From positions 781,001 to 845,000 of the forward strand of contig JACCIC010000001.1 in the NCBI GenBank assembly GCA_018907035.1: a stretch of 64,000 bases of DNA, given 5' to 3'. How positions within the stretch are numbered: the first letter of the stretch is position 1; each line of letters starts with the position of its first letter. Below the pieces are notes generated by a model, which worked only from the letters and a program-made list of their open reading frames with translations, had not been told where the DNA came from and searched no databases. The position numbers and the translations under genes were made by a program. Of this stretch, positions 36,154-49,900 are shown piece after piece. The stretch is from Sycobia sp. Sy_11. Taxonomy: Eukaryota > Arthropoda > Insecta > Hymenoptera > Epichrysomallidae.

Positions 36154-36400
36154 AGATCACAATAAAGAAAAATCCAATCAACAGCAATAAATGAGTTTTT
36201 CTATTAAATAACATATTTATTAACCATACAGGCTAATCAAATTAAAAATTTTCAGATAAAAATGGTAGGTTCCTATACTTTTTCAAATATGTTTTAATTC
36301 TTATTTTACTTATGAATTAACATTGTTGCCTTTATATTATTCAAAAAGTAAATTCAATATACAAAAAAAGAATTTTAAATTTAAATCATATAGTTTCTTT
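33961..36400. other. Intergenic AT-rich DNA
   Basis: About 2.4 kb between the decayed cluster and the 3' end of the PDE8 gene. No supported gene. A 30-base A run lies at 36121-36150. Confidence 0.5.
36121..36150. repeat. Poly-A tract
   Basis: Thirty consecutive A residues on the plus strand. It could be a retroposon tail or a simple slippage tract. No retroposon body was recognised upstream. Confidence 0.9.
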
Positions 36401-36401
36401 T

Positions 36402-36407
36402 TTTATT
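36402..36407 (-). terminator. Candidate polyadenylation signal of the PDE8 gene
   Basis: TTTATT on the plus strand reads AATAAA on the minus strand about 230 bases past the PDE8 stop codon. In such AT-rich DNA the hexamer is not specific, so this is tentative. Confidence 0.3.
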
Positions 36408-36637
36408 GTAAATAAGTATCTATTAATATTAAATTCTTGCATCTGAAAAATAATTTTAAAAAAAGTTCTTAGTTTTTTTCTTAGTCCTATAGTAATTACA
36501 TAGCTTATTTATATTGTGACATTTACTTTCAAACGAATTACAAAACTTTTTTGTAACAAAAAAATAAATCATTTTAAAAAATTCAATGTTTGACAAAAAC
36601 ACGAAGATGAGAATATACAGATTTCTGATTTGGGTAG

Positions 36638-36715
36638 TCAAGCAGATTGAAATATTTGTAATTCCGGTGACTGCTGCAGCCTTTCAACATCCTGCAGGGT
36701 TGAGATTCCACGTTC
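36638..36715 (-). CDS. Pde8: PDE8 exon: C-terminal tail and stop
   Basis: The acceptor TTTTCTGAAG is followed by 25 codons [13 protein letters not shown] ... IFQSA and TGA at 36640-36638. The acceptor tract is modest, but phase and length fit a PDE8 tail. Confidence 0.78.
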   Translation of the reverse strand, partial: ERGISTLQDVERLQQSPELQIFQSA

Positions 36716-39700
36716 CTTCAGAAAAGTATAAAAAATATATAATACATATAATTATATAAAAGTTTATTAGTTGCATAATTTTATTAGATTGTTAATTTTA
36801 AAAAATGAACATACATTATATTCTTTCCAAGTTTCGTAGTTTTGTTTCATATAATTAATGATTTCTGGTAAATCAATAAATGCTGAAATTTATAAGGATT
36901 TATAATTTGTAAAGATGTAATTTTCATATTTATATTTTCAATATTAATGATAAAGGAAAACATACCGTCCCAAGCTACCATCATGTTGTTTATAATAAAA
37001 TCGATAAAGCCAATTTGTGATTTTGGAATAGAACAAGTAGATCGGTCAAACATAGGCATGACGACAGGCAATTTTTTCCTTTTTTCTTCATCGGTCTAAA
37101 AATAAAATAATTTTAATTATTCAAAATTAGTGAAGCTTTCGATATTATTACAAATGAAAGTTAATATACAATTTTGCAAATACATTAAAAAAATTTAACA
37201 CAATAATTAAGTAATAAATATCTCGATTTAATAATTTAAGTTTTTACTTGACAAAATGAAGTTTAAAAAAGGAACTGCGTAACATTTTAAGACATTTAAC
37301 AAAAAGGAGTTGAAAAGGCTATTCTGTGGTTATGCGAAGTATCAAACGTAAGTGGCATAATATTATATAATTCTTTAACTATTATAGATATTCTAATTCA
37401 ACTTTTTGGGATAATGATTATATTACATTGCGCTTTTAAATAAGCTATATCTGCAAATAAGAAAATTTATAGAAAAATTATAAAAGTTTAATATGTTAAT
37501 CAGATGCAATAATATACCTGTCTGAAGTACTCTTCGGCTATTCGCTTTGTCCATTCTATACAAAATTTTAAGGGCCGCGTAGGATTCGAGACATCCGCGC
37601 ACTTTATCATCATCCTTTTCGCGAGAGACACATTTTCAGGAAGCAATAATAGCGACGAATCAACAGAATCTGAAAACGACTGAATGTTTTTTTTATTTTT
37701 AAAATAATTCTTTTTTTTCTATATGTGATTGTTCTGGAAATCAATTTTAAATGCAAAATATAAATAAATGGCGTAATGGGAATTATAGTTTTAAATTACA
37801 TTTTTACTATTAATATATTTGAAATATGTTAACTTAAATAATTTACAAATAATACATTTTTTTACCTCTGATTGCAATTCCTCGGTTTTGATACTACAGA
37901 CGTTGACGAATTTAGCGAGGTGTTCAAAATGTTTCGTCATTTCGGTTGCTAAAATCATATCGATGATATTTTGCCTGATTACCTTATATGTCTCTTTGTC
38001 CAAATTCTAGAATAAAGCATTAATTTTCAATAAATCATTAACAATAAGCACAAAATTATGAATACTTTATCTTGCTTAAGGAGTAATTTATACATACTTT
38101 GAAAATATTCACGTCGTCATCAGATAATGTCAATCTGAATGTCAGTGCAGCATGATGAGACTCGAGTACGGAAAGATCGTTATAAAGGATTGCAAGTTTA
38201 TTCCCATCGTTGCAAAGAAATTGACTATTATGAAAGATTAAAAGTGAATATTAATGATCAATCCAAAATTGTATTCTTATACTTTAATCTATATTTAACG
38301 TGGGTTGATCACTTTACATGGATTTTAATTTTATCAATCTTAATTAATTAAATAGCCAATATTAGGAATGTGTATAAAGAGAAAATAAATAAGTATCGTA
38401 ATACTCTTAACTAGAAGAAATTAAAAAGTTTAAAATATGCTATTATAGTCACAAAAATTTAATATTATTTATAGTAACTGCGACATTAAATAATTTACAA
38501 AATTCCTATGAATTTGAAATTATACTTCTTTACGTAAACAAATTTCTCATGATTAAAAAATTAAAAACATATTCCTGTGCTTGGTATGGTGGTAAATCGG
38601 TTTCTTATATACCTCTGTCGATAAAAACAGAATGACATAAACCGTATACGGTATTTTCGTATATGAGAATTTATATACATTCCCATATTATCTTAATTGA
38701 TATTATTATCATTCAGTTATATAATTAAAATAGATATGAATTAAAAACGATGATAATAATATTAAAAAAAAAAAGTTAAATATCGTCAAAATTAAAAATT
38801 GATTAATTTACTCATCCTCATAATGCGAATTGGCAAAAAGCTGTGCTTAGCATTATTTAGTTTACGCTAAAGTTTACTCTTGTCTTTGCTTCCTTGAAAA
38901 ATGCGTCTTTTGATATTTAGAAGTTAAAAAAAGAAAGTATTAATGGGCTATCGACTACTCTTTTCTACCGATTAAGTAAAAGTTGCTCTGTTTTAAAACA
39001 TTGTGTACGTAAATATTAAATCATTACAAATTTTAGTTAACCATAGCGTTTATTTACTTCTATTTTACACTACTGCAAAGTTTCAAGTAGATGCAGCAAG
39101 TCTCATGTACATGAGAACCTTTTTAATGTTTCATAACCAAAAATTATAAATAAAATTTTCAAACCGTTCTGATTTCCATGCGGTTTGACAAATCTACTTC
39201 AAATTTCTCAGCAGTATAAAATAAACGTAAATAAAGGACATGATGAATTAAACTTTACAATAATTTCATACTCCGATATAGTATTTTTTAAAACACAGTA
39301 TTTTTGTTCGATTGGTAAAAATCATAGTAGGGCCAATCCGCCTGATGGTTTCAAAAACTTAAAATTTTGACATGGGTCTTATCCAAACAGCATATTATGC
39401 GATAAAACGTATATAATTGCATTAAAAAATTAAGAGTTATAGTTCAATAGTGGATGAGTACAATATATAGTAAAGAAATTAAAATTCTGATGAAATTCTT
39501 CACTTTGCCAATAACCATTACACGGATAGACTCATCATACAACAAAAAAAGAACAATCATAGTATAATAAAAATGTCTCAATTGCTAATTACCTCGACTT
39601 GCCGGGATGATCGATGTCGTGGGCGGCCGCGGCGACGAGGGCGGCCACCTCGTCGAGGGGATCGAGCAGGAGCTTGAGCCTCTCGGACCTCATGTAGCGG

Positions 39701-40974
39701 GCGATCGCCTGGAGCACGTCGGCGGCGTGGGTCGAATTGTGATAGCTGTTATGCGCATTGTAATTGACCTCGACCACCGTCAGCCAATTCTGGAGCGTGC
39801 GCTCATCGCAGCCCAGCTGCGCGGCGACCCCGTAGAGATTCATCAGGTGCATGCCCAAGTAGTACAGGGGCCTTTTATTTGTTTTTTTTTTGTGTTCGTT
39901 TTTATAAATTCTTAGGGTATTTTATGTTGTAGGGATTGGCGAGTATAGCATGTACGACCGGAGGATTTATGTAGGTGAATTTTCAAATATATCTATTTTG
40001 ATATGTTTATAGTTCCTAAAAAATTTTTATTCTAATTGCGATAAAAGTATTGTTTAAAAGATATTTTTTTCTTTCTTTTAGGAACTATATGCTTCTAATT
40101 TCAATATAATATACAACTTAATTTCATACTACTGATGTCAGTTTAAAATTATGGAGAATGTGGCAGAGATAAATAAAATCGAATATTAAAAAATATATTC
40201 ATCTTTATACAAAATATTATGTAAAATAAGTAATCATTCAATAATCAAAGAAAAAAATAACTTCGTTCATTAATTTTGTAAGCAGAATTAATGGTATTAT
40301 CCTAGTTTTATATTTATACATTTTTTATTGTATATTTTTATTACTATTTTTCGCTTGCTTATTAAGTAACTTCCGAACCAAGAAATAACGAAAGAATAAT
40401 TCGTCTAGTTTTTTATTAGTAATTGGTAACATATAAATTCATTTACATATTTTTATTATATAATAATGCATACAAACACTCTCTATATACATTAAAAAAA
40501 TAATGATAATTGTTTTATTCGTTTTCTCTATAGTTATTAAACTAACATCAATACACGATTAATGCCAAAAATTCACACTAATTTTAAGGGACCAAAACTC
40601 GTACGTATATACACGCATCTAAGTTGCTTTTACTATAGCGAGGCGCAAAAAAATACAAAGTCGATAAAGAAAAGAAAGACCCACCTCTTACCGGAGATTT
40701 GCTCCAACTTAAAAATATTAAAGTCCCAGTCCATGCAGCTCTCGAGCAGTACCTCAATGTCCCTCGGTGCCCTTGGTATTTTCCCTGTGGTCGTTTTGGC
40801 GGGCTGCTGGTACAGTATCCTCTGTATCTGGGACACGCCGCCACGGCCCGAGGAGTCGTTCGAGGATCTCCGCGAGTCCCGGGAGTGTTGTGGCGCCTTT
40901 TTTCAGGAATACATATTTATTCATTATTATATATTTATTATTATATATTATTTATTAATATAATTACAGAATAA

Positions 40975-41019
<45 letters not shown>

Positions 41020-43869
41020 AAGACTCCTCAAAATAAAAAATACAGAAATATTATTTTACATATTATTAAGAATGAACATATTTTAAATATTTTTCTACAG
41101 AGTTCATATTTAAAAAATCTACGAGAAAAGTAAGTACTAAGATTTTCATAATTTATCTATATAAATAGAAGTACAACAAATGATTTTTTACTAAACTTTT
41201 TTTAATATAAACTTCAGATTATACATTAAAATTTTTGAAACAGATTTACTATAATATTTTTATTAAAAAATAATTAATGTATCATCTAAAATTTATATCG
41301 AACATGTTTTAAAAGTATATAAGTCATTATTTGTCCTTCGATAATGATTATTGTATATAAGTATTATAAATTATAATTAATACAAGTTGTTAATCGCAAA
41401 TATGAAATCAAGGAGGCATATATTAAATACTACAAATATTTCAAATGTTTGAGTTTAGGTATACTTAGAATAATAGAAACTCTTAAAACATATTAACTCT
41501 TATACTAATATACATCGTATTACGAAAAAAAGACAATTCAGTAATGACAACAGAGATAGCGATATATACGTATTATGTGAAATAGTAAAAAATATTTGAG
41601 CTATAATGAAGTGAACTAAACAAGACAAGGGTTAATAATTAATAAGAAAGAAAAAATATATCATGTCAGAATGTACGATTAATATATTAAAATATATTAT
41701 TTATATTTGCAAAATCATTTCATTTACAAGAGCTAGAAAATATATTCTTGCTATTAATACAGCTTTCCAAAAGATTGCGTCAAGATATTGTTATACGATA
41801 AATACCTCAAAAAATACTCATTACTAATACTAATTTATTATAAATAATTATTATAGTAAATATTATAACAACTTCGGCCAAATACATTTAGGTATATATA
41901 TCCATAGGTGAATAAATATTCATTTCTCACGTAGTTTATTTCATAAGAACATTATACAACTCGAAATTTTTTTTTTTGAGCATTAATAAAGAAACTGGGT
42001 AGAAACATTTTAAAAACGAATATAACAAAATTTATTAAACAAAAGTTACTCACAGAGATGAGGGCTCCGATAAGGTCAGATGTTACAGGATCATTGAACA
42101 GCTCGTCATCGTCCCTGACGTAGGGCGCATAAAGCTCAGTGGTCTTCAATATCTCGATGGCCTATAGAGCGAGACATTGAAGAGAAGGGACTCGGTCACG
42201 CTTGAAAAGAGAAGCTAAGAAAGCTACCTCGTATTAAAGGAAATTTAAACCCTCGCATTACTCGATTGTTAGTAAAAATCTATTTATACTCGTCTAAGTC
42301 CAATCGTTATAAGTAAGCATGTACAAAAAATTCAGAAATTTAATGAATTTGTAAAAAATTCGATACCGGATAGGGATATCTTAAATAATTTTGACATACA
42401 TATTTCTTTGAACTTCAAGTCAATAACGATAATTTTGAAAATTGAATTAAAAACCAACTAGATATTTACTACAATATTTACCATGTAATGATCTGCACAG
42501 GAAAAAAATACGTTTTGACATTTACAAAAATTTCGTTGATTTGATAAAGTTCAACTTTACAACATTTTTCCAAGTACAATTATGTTTAAATCACTGTTAA
42601 AAATAAATAAATAAGTGTTAAATTTAAGAAATAATTTGAAAAAAAATTTGATAATTTAAAATTAATAATTCATCTATAAACTGAAATGAAAAATTTTAAA
42701 TAATTGTTGTATTTAAACATAAATATTATTTAAATAAAAATTATTAAAATATCATAAATATTTTTTAATTTATTATTTTAATAAAAACTATATGTTAATG
42801 CCCTTGAAGCTAATGTGTAATTCGAGAGTTAAATGACTTAAAATTTGAACCGAAGATTTAGACAAGAAATCATTTAGATTTTTGATCGGCGAATTAATTA
42901 CGTAGATATAGATAAGTTCTTATATTAATATAAATTGTTTATTATAAGGCAACATGAAATCAAGCAGAGCATAATAAATCATAAATCATAAACAATCTCT
43001 TAATGTCGGTTGCTTTATAAGTAATTTAAATTATGTTGTTACAAACTTTATCGATCTGAGACGCAACATCGGGACTAACTGCATCGAGCATTGCAGTCGT
43101 CAAAAGTGTTATAACCTTTGTGATTGGTGCCTCGAGAGGCAAATTGTGTAATTTCGCCACGCTTGATCTTCTTTGCACTGTGAAAAAGAAAATTTTCCTA
43201 GAATAATTTGTTTTTAGTCAAAGGTACGACTTAAATCTTTATTAATTCAGAATTTTTAGTAGAAAGTCCCAAAGATCATACAGCAATTAGGAAATTTTAT
43301 TATTTTCATAAGATATCGTGAAGAAAACCAGCATAATAAATAAAAAATATTGAATTGCTAAGCGACGAAAAAATTCAAATATATGGTCGTAAAATATAAA
43401 TTATTTAAAGACAATGAAAAATATATTTAAAAAATCAAGATAATAATGACGAATTGCTTAAGTATAAATTATAATGAAAATTGGAATATGTGGGAAAAAA
43501 ATTTTATTCCATATAAGCTTAATGAAAAAAATATTTAAGCATGAACTAGTCAAAATTGAGAATAGCGATAATTGAGTATAACTTACAATCACTACCGATA
43601 GACCCAACATCAAACGAACGCAACGAATGCGAACTTCCTCTAGGCTGCAAATGAGGCACTGAGTTTGGTATTATAGACGTTGAGTCGTCGTTTTCTAACA
43701 AGTATGCGGTATCGTAAATGTAAATGTTGTGCGTAGGTTTCCTGTGTGAAATAAATGAAAAGGAAACCATATTGCATTAGAGTCTAAAAATTATGGTTTC
43801 AAGAAAAGTATAAGAAAGGATTTATGTTGATTTTTTTTTCTAAATAATAGTTATATTCTATAAAGATCC

Positions 43870-43924
<55 letters not shown>

Positions 43925-46900
43925 CAATTAGTATAATATTCGATAATATATATAACTGAAAGGAAACTCATGCTCAAAGCGGTAAAATATTTAAAGAGCT
44001 AAATAAGCTTTAATTTAAATAAAAAGAAGACAAAATATCAATGGAAAAATTGAGGTTTTCAGAATTTTCTATAGTAATTTCAAATAAGCAACAGTAGTGT
44101 ATAATAATTAACTCAATATAGTGAATAGTATATAAATTATACATAAATAATAGAACAGGACAGGTTGGTCAATAAAAATATAATAATGCATTAGAGTTCA
44201 AGCGCTTGCATCGATAAATGAAAGAGTTTATTAGTGTCAGAATACATCTACTAATTGACTTACCTGCCATGAGCACAAAATGGAATAATTCTGCAACTTA
44301 TCGTTATGGTCTCGTTAGATTTTCTCTTGCAATTCATATTCCCGTGTAGTTCTCTCCCCTTTTGTAATTGATGGTTCATCAGCATGAAATTTTCGCATGT
44401 TACGAGTTCACTTAAATTTTTGTTCAACAATTCTTTGGGCTTGTAGCCCAGTAATTTCTCGGTTACCTTATTAACAAACTAAAAATAACAAATATATAAA
44501 TGAAAAATCTACTTTATTGACGCCAAAATAATTTTTTTTTAATCAATATATATATACATAACAATGTCGAATAGATTCTATAGATTATAATATACAATCA
44601 ATCTTATAGATTATGAAAATGCGATCATAATTAAATATCGAACGAGGATGCGAATTAATATACCTGAATTATTTGACGATCATTAGTTACGTGGACCATA
44701 TCTCGGCACCTGTGTACAGTCAAATATAGCGAATGAGCAATAGCTAATTGCAACTTAGGTCGTACTTCGTTCATATAAATTCCAATGAGTTCGTTCATAA
44801 GTATTTCCTTACTTGAACATTCCATGAGCGCCTTAAAAGAAAAATAAAAAAAAATAACAATTAATAAAATTCCAATTTCTCTCGAAGAAGTTATTTTCTT
44901 TTTAATATTAAACTACTTATAAAGCATTTGATGTTCAAAATATTTAAGTAAATCAGTTAAATTAACAATAATTTCAGCCAATAGTAAATGACTAAATCGT
45001 TTGAAAAATTAGATGGTTATTTAAACATTAGAAAAGAAGTCATTTTATTTTATTTCATAATCTTAAAACAATCTGTAAAAAAATGATATTTCAGAATTCC
45101 TATAGAAAAGACAGAATATGGCTAAAATGACAATTTTTAAATTAGATGATAACTTTTAGCGTTGATACCTTACATTACCTTACACAAATGTAAAACATTA
45201 AAAAAAAATTTAATATAAGTATAAGAAATTTTAATTTAAGTAAAAATTACATATAGAAAATCAAAATTGCAGTAATTTTTATATTACACATTGATGTATT
45301 TAACAATAATTTTAATAACAAATTTAAAAACAAATCATTACCCTACTAAAACCAGCCTCTAACACTTGCAAGGTGGCAATAACATTTTGCTCAGGCGCCA
45401 TAAGTAATCTGTAAAGTAAATCAATTTATTTATGGATTTAAAATCAAATAAATATCAAGTTAATTTTAAAAAAACACAATCTACGTAAAGTTTATAAAAT
45501 TTATTGCATGCCCATTGCACACTCACGATTTATTAACAAGGGCTATTATTGTAGATGAGCGATGGCGATGAAGATTGTTGAGAGCTCTGAAATCAAAATA
45601 TAATTTTGATGAGTGTCAAAGTATAAATTGAGATTTTCAAAGAAAAATTTAGGTCAACAGACGATAAACTTAGAGTAATGTTTTTATAATAAAGTTTAAA
45701 AATTTGAAAGAGTTCATATTCTAAATTTTGAAAATCATGGAAACAACTGCAATTCAAATTATTTGTGGAATTTAATTATTTCTAATATTAATAATTAATA
45801 TTAATATAAAATTGTAAAGATTTATTTATACATTGAAATTTGAATAACCTTATACTTATAACTAAAAGAATTTAGTTCAGATAAGAAATTATTTTTATAT
45901 AAATCAGAATAGCTATATTAATAATAAAAAATAGTAATTTTAAGTTTAACCTTATAACTGTTTAAAAAAAAGAAGAAGGATAAAACTGGGTTATCTTTAT
46001 ATGTATTTATATTTCTAATATTTTTTAAAAATTATTAATTGTAGACTCTGTTCTTAGTTTTTTAAAGTAATATGTAGAAAATCAAGCATTTTTTTGACAG
46101 TAAAACCAATAGTTCCTATTTATTACAATTTATAGACATTAATATTATTTGAATAGTAGAAAATGGTAGAATTCGGAGACTTTTCATTTATCAAAATACA
46201 AATAAAGTATAATTATATTTTAAAATAAACCTGCAGATTTCATCTGCCTGTTGGGAAAACAATCCCCTACGATCAATAACGACAATGTTGTGATAGTTTG
46301 TTTGAAACGAGTCGACCGCCTCCTCGATATTCCTTGCTTCCGAAACCTGCCATCCAAGTCGCTCGCTCGCCGATAGAAGCGTAGCCGACTGAACGTCTTC
46401 CAGTGGGAAAACCAATAAAACCTAAACAAATTTTTTCCCACGTATTATATCTTTACTTATTTTTTCTTATTATTTATTTTACTGTTTACACGAACTACCA
46501 ATAATATATAAATTTGAAAAAATTTTTTTTCAAATTAATGAGCATTTTAAAACAATCGATATAAATAACACAATTTTCTTATTCGACAAGTTTTAGGCGA
46601 ATTTTCGATATTATTTACAATAACAAGAAAAGCTAAAGTATTATATCATAAAAGAATTGTTAAAATAAGATTTTTTATACTAATTTTGAAATAAATGCAT
46701 CGAACAGAATAACAAGTTTCGCTACTTTCTTTATGTTGATTATCTGTTTATTTTTCTTTACTATTTTTACAGTAAAATTAATTTTTTTCTAGATTTGATG
46801 TGTAATGATAAACTTTTAATTCTATGCTTTCTTCTATATTAGTAAATGCAATAAAATAAATTTGCATGTTTCTGCACTTTTTTGGATTTCAGAATAACTG

Positions 46901-49900
46901 TATAATTGATTTTGGTAATCTTTTGCATAGTTTGTACATGCTTTCCAATAATCTGAAAAATAGCTGTTTAATCCTGTATTATTCATAAAAAATATTTCAA
47001 TATTTCTATAAATAAAATATTAATAAAAAATTTGTTGCTTGAAGGATTTCGTAATAGTAATAACACTAAGCATAAAAATAAAGGAAAATTATTTGCGCTA
47101 GTTGAAGAATCTTTATTAGAATAAACTGTGGCATCATGTCAAAATTGATAGGGAACAATTTTCAAATATACAATATTATTTATTAGAGTAGTGCAATTCA
47201 ATAATGAGAAATAGTTAGGCCCAAGATAGGATCGCGGCGACGATAATTATCCGTAGCTTGTATATATATATAATAATATTCTAAGAATCATTAGCTAATA
47301 GCCGTCAGTTTATTCTAATATTTGATTCAACAACAAATCCATCAAATTTTCATCATATTATATGCTAAATCTTATTATTATCATGATATTTACCAAGCAA
47401 TAGATTATGTATTAGTAAAATTTTATTATTTGTGTATTAAAATGTTTGATTTTGTTTAAGTCACCATTTATAATAATCTTCTAATTAACTAAAATAATCT
47501 TCTAATAAATTTATGTAATTCTAGCATAACTAGCTAATATATTATATTTCTATTTTGTACAAATCATTGTTATTTGCTCAATATTTTAAGTAAATGTATT
47601 GAACCTAATTTTAAAAATATTTTATAAAAGTAATATTGATGTAATTATTATTTTAAAGAAAAATAGTAGTTTTAGATAAAAAATTAATATTACTGTCCGT
47701 TATATTTCTCTGGATGTTGATGCTTTATAGATGCATGATTTGTTATTAATATATACATGTTCAAAGTATAAAAAAGTTTTTCAATCCTTAAATTTAGTCA
47801 TTTTTAGAAATAATAATTATTTTCTATAATTATCCAGTTTTTTAATGATAAACCTTATCTTTGTATTTATTCAATTGTTATTAATATTTAATATAAAAAA
47901 GAATAGATTATTATTCAGTAATTTAGATGAAGTTTCTACTGTAATCTGTTGTATTTATTTCAAACGAGATTTAAAATGTTGTATAAGAAAAGAAAGTGAA
48001 AATTGTAAAGTTTAATTAGCACAACAACCTAAAATCAGTTTAAATAAAAAATAAATGTACGCATAATGAAATAATTATATTGAAATATTTAAAGTTTTTT
48101 CATACTTTAACATTATCTGAAGTTGAATTGCTCGTCAACCAATTGCATCCAATATCACTTGGTCCTTTCTGAAAAACGTAGATATTGTAAACAATAGTAA
48201 TCTAGAATATATATAAAATAAAAATATTGTCTATAAAGTGTAATACATATGGTAACAAATAGTTAATTTGTTTTGATAACTTTTTTATATACAAATAATA
48301 TCCTGAAAATAGCTTCTAAGAGACTATATACCAATACAATGCTATAATATTTTATGAAAATAATTTAATATAGTTTCGATACTTTATATGGATATAAATC
48401 AGTATGAATCAGTAAAAATAAAACTTCATATTTTAATTTTAAATACTTAAACATTCAATTCTACTTTTTACATTTATTAAGTGTATATAATAAACTTACC
48501 AATTTTGCTAAGCAACACTTTCGTAACAGAATTAAATTCTATAATAATTTCTTTCATAATATCCAATATTATAAAATTAAATATTAATTGTTATTGTTTG
48601 AAAGTTAAACCTTCAATAATATAGTATAATATAAAAAGATTTAAAATTGTCAATTGTCAATAATTTATTTCTAATGTATAATATTGTAACTATCATTGAA
48701 TTTCTTTTGTTATATTTTACTCTATTATACCAAAACAAGTTTATTTACAATTGAAATAGAGTAAACAATCATCATATTTTCTATAAGTCTGACCAGTTAC
48801 ATATACTTAAAATTATAAAATAAAATTTCAGTTTATTTTTATAAATAGTAAAATAATTTATGTCCGTAAATTTTTTAAAATTATAAATTCATGAATTTTA
48901 AATCATGAACGTATTCAACATTATGAACAAAAACTAATTTTAGTATAAACTTTTTATTAAAAACATAGTATTAATTATTAATATTATTAATATTTAACTT
49001 CCCAAGTATTTAGACAATTTTTAATATTGATAGAAAACAGATTTTAAATCAAAATTTTATATTTCCGGTGAATATAGGAAGTTCAAAAATGATTTTTTGT
49101 TTCTTCTGAAATACCAGGAGCCAGAAACTACAGAAAGAAATATTTATAAAAAACAACAGTAAAAAATATTTTAGATTAGCAATAAATTTTATAATATTTT
49201 GCATTCTTTTATTAAGCTATAAACGATTAATTAAGATATAATTAAGCAAGAGTGCTATAGATAAAAGGGAATAAAACGTTTCGGTATAACACATTCTTTA
49301 GAAAATTACACAAAAAGGCAATAATTTAACATCAACTTTCAGAATATTAGTACGACGAAGTTCACAGTTGAGAATTACAATATGAATATAAATTTTTTGA
49401 TCGACCCAAAAAATCTTATTATAATACTTGATATTGATTCTAAAGCTACATACAACGATATTAGGTAATTATAACTTTAGACAAATTTTTTACTTGTCAA
49501 GCAACCTACCTAGATTATTTCTAGAGAAATGATATTAAAAAAAAAAACTGACATAGCTTTGACCGACATCGAAATGTTAGGAATGAGTAAAATGTTTGTT
49601 ATAATGGCAATAAAAATATTTAGTTTATACAGTCTAAAAATTAAAAGTTTTCAAATTCAATAATGTAAACATACAAAATTTCATCCTTATCTATAGTAAT
49701 CGGAAATGATAAAATTGGTTAAAATAATATATGCGTATAACTGGTATAATTTTTTCACTACAATATTAATGATTACTACTTATAATACATTAAAAGATGT
49801 GGAAAATATTAAGAAATATAAATATCTGAAATATAAAGCAGAATAATCAAGTGTCGAAATATCGAAATGATTGAAAAAGTTGTATTAAAAGGCTCTCAAA

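Noticed and set aside
39607..39915. Plus-strand 102-codon frame
   Set aside because: It is antisense to the PDE8 exon with the YHNSTH and HDIDHPG motifs.
40562..40974. Plus-strand frames of up to 133 codons
   Set aside because: They are antisense shadows of the GC-rich PDE8 linker exon.
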